Positions 28,679 to 36,166 of a stretch of 64,000 nt of DNA are shown here, piece after piece; position 1 is the first letter of the stretch; each line of letters begins with the position of its first letter. The translations under genes and the position numbers were made by a program. The stretch is from Actinomadura sp. NBRC 104412 (GTDB lineage: Bacteria; Actinomycetota; Actinomycetes; Streptosporangiales; Streptosporangiaceae). The notes under the pieces are model-generated. The model had not been told where the DNA came from. It did no database searches and saw nothing but the letters and a program-made list of their open reading frames with translations. The DNA is taken from positions 1 through 64,000 of the forward strand of contig NZ_BSTM01000003.1 in the NCBI RefSeq assembly GCF_030269515.1, read 5' to 3'.

Positions 28679-28738
28679 AACCGTCGTACAGGCTGAACCG
28701 TCGTACAAGGCCCAACCGTCGCACTGGCCCCAACCGTC
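28679..28738 (+). repeat. four AACCGTC direct repeats upstream of the L,D-transpeptidase
   Basis: AACCGTC occurs at 28679, 28696, 28714 and 28732, spaced 17, 18 and 18 bases; the first two copies continue as GTACA. They lie 95-150 bases before the transpeptidase start, where an activator or repressor array could sit. Confidence 0.5.
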
Positions 28739-28831
28739 CTGAACCGGACGGTCCTGATCATTCGGTCGGGACCCAGTAAAGGTACGTCAAGCGGCCGGTG
28801 CCCCCTGATTTTCCCGGGTACCGGCCCATTC

Positions 28832-30121
28832 ATGATGACCGCGTTGAATGTTCGCACTACGGTGCTCTTCGGACTGGTGACGGTGACGGCCGGAGCGGGC
28901 GCGGTGGGGTGCTCGCTGGGTTCCGACACGGATCTGCCGTCCGGGGCCGGGGCGGTGTCGCTCGCCGTGAGCCCGGTCGCGGCGGCGGCCTCGACGGGGG
29001 CGGGGACGGCGCGTCCGCGTCCCGACGCCCCGGTGTCCGTCCAGGCGCGTCAGGGCACGATCGAGAACGTCACGGTGACCACCGAGGGCGAGCCGGTGGA
29101 GGGCGCGCTGAACGCCGAGCGGACGCAGTGGCGGTCCCGCTGGACGCTGGAGCCCGGCACCAGGTACACGATCACCGCCACCGCGGTCGGGGACGACGGC
29201 AGGACCCGCACGGTCAGCAGCCGGTTCGTCACCGCCGAGGCGAAGAAGACGCTGGGCGTGGTGTACGAGGCGCCCAAGCCCAAGGAGACCGTCGGCGTCG
29301 GCATGCCGATCGTGATGCGGTTCCAGCGCGAGGTCACCAACCGGGTGGGGGTGGAGCGGGCGCTGGAGGTGCGGTCCAGCAAGCCGGTCGAGGGCGCCTG
29401 GCACTGGTTCGACAACAAGACCCTGGTGTTCCGCACCAAGACGTACTGGCCGCGGCACACCGACGTCACGTTCAAGGCGCGGCTGGCGGGTGTCGCCGGT
29501 GCCGGCGACACCTACGGGGGCAAGAACACCACCGTCCGCTTCCGTATCGGAGAGGAGCAGATCAGCACGGCGAGCGAGAACAAGCACAAGATGATCGTCC
29601 GCAGGAACGGCAAAATCGTGCGGAAGATGCCGATCAGCATGGGCCGCGGCGGCGTCAGGAAGTACACCACGACCAACGGGATCCATCTGACGATGGACAA
29701 GGGCAACCCGGTCACGATGACCTCCGGCTGGGAGGGGATCGGGCCCGGTTCCCCCGGCTACTACAGCCTGTCGGTCCACCACGCGGTCCGCATCTCCAAC
29801 AGCGGCGAGTACGTTCACTCGGCGCCGTGGTCGGTGGGGGCGCAGGGCAGCAGCAACGTCAGCCACGGCTGCGTGAACGCCAGCCCCTCCGACGCGAGGT
29901 GGTTCTACCACTTCGCACAGCGGGGCGACCCGTACATCGTGACGGGCAGCGACCGGGAGCTGGAGCCGGACAACGGCTGGGGCTACTGGCAGATGAAGTG
30001 GGGGGAGTGGGTGAAGGGCAGCGCCCTGAAGCACTCCCTGAAGGTCGGGCCGAACGGCAGCGTGCCCGTGGCGCACCGTTCCACGGAGGCGATGGCGGGG
30101 TCGCCCGAACGGCGCCCCTGA
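28832..30121 (+). CDS. lipoprotein L,D-transpeptidase
   Basis: A 429-residue cell-wall enzyme. The N-terminal signal peptide ends with lipobox AGAVGC (C27). Immunoglobulin-like domains follow (about 65-135 and 140-245), then the YkuD catalytic domain (about 250-375) with the active-site SHGCVNASP, and a C-terminal helix region. It forms 3-3 cross-links in peptidoglycan and is resistant to most penicillins; the layout matches mycobacterial LdtMt2-type enzymes. ATG 28832 is supported by the signal peptide. It stands alone, preceded by direct repeats. Confidence 0.93.
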   Translation: MMTALNVRTTVLFGLVTVTAGAGAVGCSLGSDTDLPSGAGAVSLAVSPVAAAASTGAGTARPRPDAPVSVQARQGTIENVTVTTEGEPVEGALNAERTQWRSRWTLEPGTRYTITATAVGDDGRTRTVSSRFVTAEAKKTLGVVYEAPKPKETVGVGMPIVMRFQREVTNRVGVERALEVRSSKPVEGAWHWFDNKTLVFRTKTYWPRHTDVTFKARLAGVAGAGDTYGGKNTTVRFRIGEEQISTASENKHKMIVRRNGKIVRKMPISMGRGGVRKYTTTNGIHLTMDKGNPVTMTSGWEGIGPGSPGYYSLSVHHAVRISNSGEYVHSAPWSVGAQGSSNVSHGCVNASPSDARWFYHFAQRGDPYIVTGSDRELEPDNGWGYWQMKWGEWVKGSALKHSLKVGPNGSVPVAHRSTEAMAGSPERRP

Positions 30122-30158
30122 CCTGCCGGCCGCCGGCTCCGCACCTCCGGGTGCGGGG

Positions 30159-31607
30159 CTAGCGTCGTTGTGGGGGAGGTTCGGGTACGTGGTGCTGCCG
30201 CGCCCAGTCACGGGCCATGGCGATGCGTTCGGGCGCGGACGGGTGGCTCGTCCACATAAAGCGTTCGATCGCGTCGGGGGACAGGTCGGAGATGTTCCGC
30301 ACCGACAGCTCGTGCTGCATCGACGCGAACGTGGCGGGGTCGCGGGTGAGGTCCAGGGAGTGGGCGTCCGCCCTGGCCTCGATGTGGCGGCTGACCAGGT
30401 TCTGGACGGGCATGCCGACCTGTGTCGCGACCGCCACGGCCGCGAGCAGCAGCGCGATCGACCGTGGATCGGCGGCGGGGTTCCCCTCCGGCGGCTCGCC
30501 TCCGCCGTGCCCCTCGTCTCCGCCCTGCCCGTCGTCTCCGTCCGGGACGACGCCGGAGCGCCGCAGCAGGCGCGGCGAGCTCAGCAGCAGGTGCAGGAGG
30601 CAGACGGCCGCCGAGACGCCCAGCGCGCCGATCAGCGTCCCGTGCAGCACGTCGTCGTTCTTGGCGTGGCCGAGCTCGTGCGCCACGATCGCCTCGACGC
30701 GCGCGGGCGGCGTGTTCCTCAGCAGCGTGTCGTAGATGACGATGCGCCGGGTCGAGCCGAATCCCGACACGTAGGCGTTGAGGGAGGTGGTGCGCCGGGA
30801 CGCGTCGGCGACCAGCACGTCCTTGACCGGGACGCCGTCCCGCCGGGCCATCGCCAGCAGGTCGGCGCGCAGCCGCCCTTGCGGCAGCGGGCGGAAGTCG
30901 TTGAACGCGGGCTCGAACACGACCGGGTAGAGGAACGACGCGGCCACGACGAGGGCGAAGGCCCCGGCCGCCGCGCCCGTCCACCAGTACCGGGGGAACC
31001 GCCCTAGCGCCCAGTACAGCAGGAGCAGCGCGATCGAGTAGATGAGCCAGGTGAAGCCCAGCGACTTGACGTCGTCGAACAGCCACGCGGGCCAGGACTG
31101 GGTGGACAGCCCGTACCGGCGCAGCACCGCCTCGCCCCAGACGCCGAACGGGAGGCTCGCCAGGTGCAGCACGGTGGTGAGGACGACGACCGCGACCACG
31201 ACCCGGAGGGGACGGCGCCGCAGCCGCGCGGTGCAGCGGGCGATGAGGCCGGACCCCAGCCGGGTCAGCCCCAGCACGAGCACGACGCCCAGGCCCACGG
31301 CCAGGCCGGTGTAGGCGCGGGGCGCGAGCGCGGCGTCGAACGCGCGGGACCGGGCGATCTCCGCGGGGCCGAAGTCGCGGGCCGGATCCACCGGGACCGC
31401 GCCGCCCGGCACGGTGCCGGGCAGCGGGTGCCACGGCGTCGTCACCGCGATCACGGCGATCACGGCGGCGAACAGCACCGCCGAGGCGAGCGCGGCGGCC
31501 CGCCGGGACCGCCGGTCCGGCCCGGGGCGGACGGTGCCGGGCGGGGGCTCGGATCCCGTTCCCTCGCCGGCGTCGACCCCGGTGCCGGCCTTGCCGCGTC
31601 CCGTCAT
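30159..31607 (-). CDS. M48 family membrane metallopeptidase (Ste24-like)
   Basis: A 482-residue zinc protease with a Gly/Arg-rich cytoplasmic N-terminus, about seven hydrophobic segments and the zinc motif VEAIVAHELGHAKNDD near residues 300-315. The third ligand probably lies in HIEARADAHSLDLTRD. The opening DFGPAEIARSRAFDA stretch and the SLNAYVSGFGSTRRIVIYDTLL block are typical of CAAX-protease-type M48 enzymes, which in bacteria act on membrane proteins. A low-complexity DGDDGQGGDEGHGGGEPPEG loop is inserted late. ATG 31607 overlaps the stop codon of the upstream peptidase by 4 bases. Confidence 0.9.
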   Translation of the reverse strand: MTGRGKAGTGVDAGEGTGSEPPPGTVRPGPDRRSRRAAALASAVLFAAVIAVIAVTTPWHPLPGTVPGGAVPVDPARDFGPAEIARSRAFDAALAPRAYTGLAVGLGVVLVLGLTRLGSGLIARCTARLRRRPLRVVVAVVVLTTVLHLASLPFGVWGEAVLRRYGLSTQSWPAWLFDDVKSLGFTWLIYSIALLLLYWALGRFPRYWWTGAAAGAFALVVAASFLYPVVFEPAFNDFRPLPQGRLRADLLAMARRDGVPVKDVLVADASRRTTSLNAYVSGFGSTRRIVIYDTLLRNTPPARVEAIVAHELGHAKNDDVLHGTLIGALGVSAAVCLLHLLLSSPRLLRRSGVVPDGDDGQGGDEGHGGGEPPEGNPAADPRSIALLLAAVAVATQVGMPVQNLVSRHIEARADAHSLDLTRDPATFASMQHELSVRNISDLSPDAIERFMWTSHPSAPERIAMARDWARQHHVPEPPPQRR

Positions 31608-32890
31608 CGCAGTTCCCTCCGCAGGTAGTCGCGCCAGGCGGCGGTGAAGCGCGGGAGGTCCAGGCCCAGCGTCTCCCTCAGCGCGGCCGATTCCGTGCTC
31701 CGTCCCGCCGCACGGTAGAGCCGGACCAGCGCCGCCTCACCGTACCGCTCGGCGATCATCCGGCAGGCCAGCCAGGACTCCTGGTACGCCTGTGAGAGCC
31801 GGGGCGAGCCGCCGTCGAACGCGGCGCGTCCCGGCAGCGCCTCCGGGAGCCGTCCCGCGGCCACCTCGCGCCGCAGCTCGGCGGCCGCCGACCGCACGCT
31901 CACGTCCCGGCCCCGGTACCCGGCGTAGTCGGCGAACCCCTCGATCAGCCAGATCGGGGTGCGGCCGTCGCGGGCACCGCCGGTGGCCACATGGGTCAGC
32001 TCGTGGGTGAGGACGACGTCGCGTCCCAGCGCGTTGAGGCGCCCGAAGGCGGCGGGCGCGATGACGATCCGGTCGGCGCCCCGCCCGCCCGCGGTGGGGG
32101 CGACGGTGGCCAGCGCGGCGATCTCGTGCAGGTCGGGACGGCCGCCCGCCAGCGAGGCGGCCCGGGCGGGGTCCGCCGGGACGAGCGCGACGACCCGCCG
32201 CGCCCAGCCGGAGGGGGCGAGCCGGCCGGAGACCGCGGTGACGGCGGGCACGGCCGCGTCCAGGCGGCGGGCGATCTCCCGCAGGCCCGGGGCGTCGCCG
32301 ATGACCAGGGCGGAGCGGCCGCGGACGACGGTCAGCGGGCCGCCGTCCCAGATCTCGGCGTCGTCGGTGCGACCGCGCGCCGTCCCGTCCCCGACGACCG
32401 CCCAGCCGCCGGGGCGCGGCGCGAACGCCAGGTACCGGGTACGGGCGACGGGCTCGGCGTCATGGCCGCGGAGGGCGTAGGTCAGCCGGATCCTGACGAG
32501 GGCGGCGCCGCCTCCGGCGGACTCCAGGGACGTGAAGTCCTCCCGCCAGTCCCGCAGCGGCAGCCTGAGCAGGTTGTCGAACATCACCGCCTGCGCCTGC
32601 CGGTAGGGCGCGGGCGCCGAGGCGAGGGTCGCCATGAAGGCGATGCGGTCGCGCTCGCGTACCGCGCGGGCACGGTTGGCCAGGACGGCGCCTATCGCGT
32701 TCCGGTCGGGCGGCGCCACGGCTTCCCGGGCCGCGCCGGAGGCGCCGGACGGGCCGTCGCCGGGACGGGCACCGGCCAGGCCCAGGCCGCCGAGCACGCA
32801 GACGGTGAGTCCCGCGGCGACGGCGATCGACGCCGTGCGCCGCGGGACCCGCGCCCGTCCGCGGGCCGAGCCCGTATCTCCCGCGCCCAT
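31604..32890 (-). CDS. putative secreted gluzincin metallopeptidase (peptidase MA-like)
   Basis: 428 residues. One N-terminal membrane helix (about 18-38) with a basic start suggests export or membrane anchoring. A beta-rich region (about 60-190) precedes the catalytic core with VVLTHELTHVATGG (HExxH) and, further on, WLIEGFADYAGY, whose Glu is the likely third zinc ligand. This pattern matches the peptidase MA family. The substrate is unknown. It is translationally coupled to the M48 gene (ATGA overlap), so the two proteases probably work in one process. Confidence 0.82.
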   Translation of the reverse strand: MGAGDTGSARGRARVPRRTASIAVAAGLTVCVLGGLGLAGARPGDGPSGASGAAREAVAPPDRNAIGAVLANRARAVRERDRIAFMATLASAPAPYRQAQAVMFDNLLRLPLRDWREDFTSLESAGGGAALVRIRLTYALRGHDAEPVARTRYLAFAPRPGGWAVVGDGTARGRTDDAEIWDGGPLTVVRGRSALVIGDAPGLREIARRLDAAVPAVTAVSGRLAPSGWARRVVALVPADPARAASLAGGRPDLHEIAALATVAPTAGGRGADRIVIAPAAFGRLNALGRDVVLTHELTHVATGGARDGRTPIWLIEGFADYAGYRGRDVSVRSAAAELRREVAAGRLPEALPGRAAFDGGSPRLSQAYQESWLACRMIAERYGEAALVRLYRAAGRSTESAALRETLGLDLPRFTAAWRDYLRRELR

Positions 32891-32941
32891 GCGCGTGATC
32901 CTATGTGCGCGGTGCGGCCCGGTTCGCCGTCCTCCGGTCCG

Positions 32942-33874
32942 TCACCCCTTGGCGTAGTCGGGGTAGCCGTAGCCGACGACGGTGCTGGTGGACCGCTGCC
33001 GTACGCGGACCGCGTTGCTGGTGTTGCCCTCGACGGTCTCGATCGTGCCGTGCCCCTTGTCCTTGATCACCATTCCGACATGCTGGATGGCGTAGAGGTT
33101 CTTGGAGCCGCTCCAGGCGAAGAAGACGATGGCGCCCGGCCTCGGCTTGGTGCCCCAGCGATTCCGCTTCTTGAACCACTTGGCGTGCTCGATCGTCCAG
33201 GCGTCCATGCCGATCTGGTCGCTGAGGCCGAGCTTGTCGCCTACCCAGGAGATGAACATGCTGCACCAGGCGGCGTTGGCGTAGACCTCCGGGTCGCGCC
33301 CGCCGTCGCGCCGCGCGGTCTCCCTGGCCCGCTTGGTCTTGACGTACCACTCCTGGAACTTGGTCCTGCCCTGGGAGTCCTCCTCGATCCCGACCTGCTC
33401 TTTGGCGAGCTCGATGGCGTCGGCGGCGGTGGCCCTCTTCTTGGCGGGCGCCGGCCGGGCGGCCTTCGGCACCGGGGCCATGGCCGCGGGGGCCTGCCGC
33501 CGGACGTCCGCGTGCACCTCGGCCTCGGCCTCGGTCTCCGCCGGTATGGACTGCCCCGGCATGGACCTCACCCGCTTCGCCTTGGCCTTGCGCTTCATGA
33601 TCGTGGCGCGGACCAGGGACGCGTGGCCGTTCTCGTTCTCGTCGTCCTCCCGCGACGCGTGCGGTACGCCGACCTCGGCGTCGGGGACCACCGCCGCCAG
33701 GGTGGCGGCTCGCGCGGATGCGCCGTCGGTGCCGGCCCCGGCGACTCTGGCGGTCCCGGCGGCCAGGCCGATCAGCGTGACACCGGCGAGCAGCCCGCCG
33801 GTGGTGCGCAGGGTGACGTTCAGGGGTTGGGGGGTGCGGTGCCTTCCCTTGGCACAGCGGTGCTTAGCTGCCAC
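32942..33874 (-). CDS. secreted CHAP-domain cell-wall hydrolase
   Basis: A 310-residue exported protein. A membrane/signal helix lies at about 22-45. A variable charged and Ala/Pro-rich linker follows (about 60-150), then the CHAP domain with the catalytic cysteine in AAWCSMFISWV and histidine in QHVGMV, and ETVEGNTS near the end. CHAP enzymes cut peptide stems or cross-bridges of peptidoglycan. GTG 33874 has GAGGAG 5 bases upstream. A c-di-AMP riboswitch ends about 24 bases before the start codon, so expression should respond to c-di-AMP. Confidence 0.92.
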   Translation of the reverse strand: MAAKHRCAKGRHRTPQPLNVTLRTTGGLLAGVTLIGLAAGTARVAGAGTDGASARAATLAAVVPDAEVGVPHASREDDENENGHASLVRATIMKRKAKAKRVRSMPGQSIPAETEAEAEVHADVRRQAPAAMAPVPKAARPAPAKKRATAADAIELAKEQVGIEEDSQGRTKFQEWYVKTKRARETARRDGGRDPEVYANAAWCSMFISWVGDKLGLSDQIGMDAWTIEHAKWFKKRNRWGTKPRPGAIVFFAWSGSKNLYAIQHVGMVIKDKGHGTIETVEGNTSNAVRVRQRSTSTVVGYGYPDYAKG

Positions 33875-33897
33875 GTGGGCTCCTCGGCTTCCAATGA

Positions 33898-34020
33898 CCG
33901 CCTGCCGGGTTAGCTGTCGGGTTCGGGCGTGGAAGCGTGCCCTACGGCCTGGACGTCACGTCCTGGCGGCCGATTCACCCCGTGGGACTGGATGGGTCCC
34001 CGGCTCCGCGTCGCGCGGAC
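33898..34020 (-). promoter_or_regulatory. c-di-AMP riboswitch (ydaO-yuaA motif)
   Basis: On the minus strand the RNA has the conserved blocks in order: GAGCCGGGGACCC (about 34007-33995), GGGGTGAATCGG (about 33980-33969), CCCGAACCCGACAGCTAACC (about 33926-33907) and a GGCAGGCGG 3' end. These match the ydaO motif, which senses c-di-AMP and usually turns off cell-wall hydrolase genes in actinobacteria when the signal is high. The variable stem between the second and third blocks is of normal size. Confidence 0.92.
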
Positions 34021-34594
34021 TCGGCGGTGGGCGTCCGGTACGTCCGGACGCCGACATCTCGGACTGGGTCGGCTCCCCGAAGGGGTCGGGGCCCGTGGGG
34101 GGTTGGGTGAGCGCTGCCGGGCACGTCAAGGCCCGTCAAGCCGCACGGCTGAAGACGGCGTGGCCGCCCCTGGCTCCACAAGGGATCAGGGGGAAGAAAT
34201 GGGGACGTCCCAAGGAAGCGGGGACGGGCGGCCACGCCTGGCTCCAGGCCGCGCTGCAAGGCGCTATGGGAGTTGTCGGTTCTTCGGGATCGTGAGGGCG
34301 TCCAAGAACAGGAATCGCCCACGGCCGAGGCCCAATGGGTGGACCGCCATGAACGCCACGGAAGCGCCCATGCACACTGCCGTGATGCTCACGGTGCGGT
34401 CGGGCCGGCCTTGAGTGGAACTCGAGTGGAACTGAAGTGGACGCGGCACCTGGGGGGTGCCGAGCGGGGACGGCACCTGGGGGGTGCCGCGGAGGCGCGG
34501 TGCGTGAGAAGCGCCGCTACCTGGGGCGACGCCTGGCGGGCGCCGCGAATGGGACACAAGATAGCAAAGGTCGGCGAGATGGCAAATAGTCCGC
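34021..34594. other. 574-base intergenic stretch with short tandem repeats
   Basis: I see no convincing gene. It should hold the promoter of the riboswitch-CHAP transcript. It contains an 11-base tandem pair GAGTGGAACT (34413 and 34424) and two copies of the self-pairing GGCACCTGGGGGGTGCC (34445-34461 and 34472-34488), with a weaker third version near 34512-34530. Confidence 0.55.
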
Positions 34595-34632
34595 AAAAAG
34601 CCGCCGGACCAGGAACAACCCGATCCGGCGGC
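34595..34632 (-). terminator. rho-independent terminator after the NlpC/P60 gene
   Basis: On the minus strand GCCGCCGGA (34632-34624) pairs with TCCGGCGGC (34608-34600) and is followed directly by TTTTTG. This is a textbook intrinsic terminator, rare in such a high-GC genome. Confidence 0.9.
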
Positions 34633-34657
34633 CTCGGCTCGACTCGATCTTGACTAC

Positions 34658-34696
34658 CCGGCCCTGACCGCGGCGGCCCCGCCGGGTCAGGGCCGG
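34658..34696 (-). terminator. hairpin spanning the NlpC/P60 stop codon
   Basis: A perfect 12-bp inverted repeat (34658-34669 with 34685-34696). The proximal arm contains the last codons and TGA of the hydrolase gene. It precedes the intrinsic terminator at 34595-34632, giving a double hairpin 3' end that may protect the mRNA. Confidence 0.5.
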
Positions 34697-35715
34697 CCCG
34701 CGCCTGCGTAGTTCGCCGCGTAGTAGCCGGAGTTGATGTTGACGATCGACACCGTCTTGCCGGTGCTCGGCGCGTGGATCATCTGGCCGTTGCCGATGTA
34801 GAGCCCCACATGCGAGAGACCGCTGAAGAACACCAGGTCACCGGGCTGCAGGTCGCTCTTGGCCACCCGCTTGGTGGCGGCGTACTGCGAGTTGGTGGTA
34901 CGGGTGATGTTGACCCCCGCCGCCGCCCACGCCTTCATCGTCAGGCCGGAGCAGTCGTAGGAGTCCGGCCCCTCGGCGCCGTACTGGTACGGCTTGCCCT
35001 TCTGGGCGAAGGCGAAGTTCAGCGCGACCCGCGCAGGCCCGCTGGCCGGGCCGTTGTAGGTGCCGCCGACACCGCCGGCGGCGGGCGGGTCGTACTTGGC
35101 GACCAGCGCCCTCTGCTTCTTGACCTGCTTGTCGAGGACGGCCTTGCGCGCCTTCAGCTCGTCATGCTGCCTCTTGGCCTCGTCGAAGGCGGCCTTGGTC
35201 TGGGCCAGCTCGCGCTGCACCCGCTGCGCCGCGCCCAGGAACTGGGCCAGCTCGGAGCTGCGGTTGCGGGCCAGATGCGTGAAGACCGCGGCCTGGTCGA
35301 GCACCGCCTGCGGGTCGTCGGCGCCCACGAGACCGGCGACGTCACCGGTGTTGCCCCGCTTGTACGCGTCGGCGGCCATCTGGGAGACCTTCGCCTGCAG
35401 CGCGTTGTAGGTGGCGAGCTCGTCGGCGCTGGACGCCTTGGACGCCTGGTACTTCTTCTTGGCGATCTTGTACTTCTCGTTGACCTGGTTGTACTTCTCG
35501 ACGAGCTGGTCGACCTGCTCGTTGAGCTTGGTCAGCTTCTTCTTCGCCTCGGCCTCGGGGTCGGCGTGCGCCGCGGTCGCGGGCACGGCGAAGGAGGCCG
35601 CCACGGCCAGGCAGACGGTTGCCGTGATCCGGCGTGGGGTGGTGCCGCGCCCCGCGATGACGTGCGGACGGTTGCGCTGCGCCTGGGAGCCCGCCTTTAT
35701 GTGATCACTGGCCAC
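34687..35715 (-). CDS. secreted NlpC/P60 peptidoglycan endopeptidase with coiled-coil domain
   Basis: 342 residues. The signal peptide covers about 25-52 (ATVCLAVAASFAVPATAAHA). A long coiled coil follows (about 55-205) of the RipA/CwlO type, then a Gly-rich linker and the NlpC/P60 domain with C in YDCSGLTMKAW, H in SHVGLYIGNGQMIH and a third polar residue near the end. It cleaves D-Glu-DAP bonds, probably during division, with the coiled coil acting as an inhibitory or FtsX-recruited element. GTG 35715 follows AGAGGGG. I did not find a ydaO riboswitch in its short leader. Confidence 0.92.
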   Translation of the reverse strand: MASDHIKAGSQAQRNRPHVIAGRGTTPRRITATVCLAVAASFAVPATAAHADPEAEAKKKLTKLNEQVDQLVEKYNQVNEKYKIAKKKYQASKASSADELATYNALQAKVSQMAADAYKRGNTGDVAGLVGADDPQAVLDQAAVFTHLARNRSSELAQFLGAAQRVQRELAQTKAAFDEAKRQHDELKARKAVLDKQVKKQRALVAKYDPPAAGGVGGTYNGPASGPARVALNFAFAQKGKPYQYGAEGPDSYDCSGLTMKAWAAAGVNITRTTNSQYAATKRVAKSDLQPGDLVFFSGLSHVGLYIGNGQMIHAPSTGKTVSIVNINSGYYAANYAGAGRP

Positions 35716-35843
35716 GATCGCTAGTGCCCCTCTCGTCCGTGATGTCGCCGGACGACACTAGCGAGGCACCTCACCCGTCACAACTGATTCGTTGCTCTTA
35801 GGCGCCTTAAATCGACCTTATGCCACCATGGGTGAAACGAAGA

Positions 35844-36080
35844 TCACGAAGCGCGCTCGTCACGCCCGTTCCCCCTCACGCTGCGTGGCGGGAACGGGAC
35901 CATGCGCAGCGGCGGCACCAGCGCGTGCTCTGCCAGCACCCGCAGCGCGCGCCGCTCGTCCTCGTCGATGTCCAGCACGCCGGAGGCGGGGTCGGCCCCC
36001 GCGCACTCCAGCAGAGCGGGGACGACGCAGTCGCCGCAGCCCGTGCCGCGCGCCCGGCAGCCCTCGCACTCGATCACCAT
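35844..36080 (-). CDS. small Cys-rich protein of unknown function
   Basis: 78 residues starting MVIECEGCRARGTGCGDCVV. Four cysteines (C5, C8, C15, C18) form a C-x2-C-x6-C-x2-C pattern that could bind zinc or an iron-sulfur cluster; a fifth is at C27. An acidic helix LDIDEDERRALRVLAEHALVP follows and the tail is basic. I recognise the pattern from small actinobacterial proteins encoded next to the NYN-domain gene, as here, but know no function. ATG 36080 has a good AGGGGGA site. Confidence 0.75.
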   Translation of the reverse strand: MVIECEGCRARGTGCGDCVVPALLECAGADPASGVLDIDEDERRALRVLAEHALVPPLRMVPFPPRSVRGNGRDERAS

Positions 36081-36166
36081 GATGTCCCCCTGTACCTCAT
36101 CCGGTACTGGATGCGTCGTTCACGGCAGCGACGGTACGGGGAAGGTCCGACAGAACCCGGGAGCGG

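Noticed and set aside
26841..28733. A 630-codon frame antisense to ctaD
   Set aside because: Arg/His/Glu/Gln-rich translation with no recognisable fold; the sense strand is an unmistakable oxidase subunit.
35716..35843. Possible ydaO riboswitch before the NlpC/P60 gene
   Set aside because: A GTGACGGGTGAGG stretch looked suggestive, but the GGGGTGAATC and CCGAACCCG...AGCTAACC blocks are missing.
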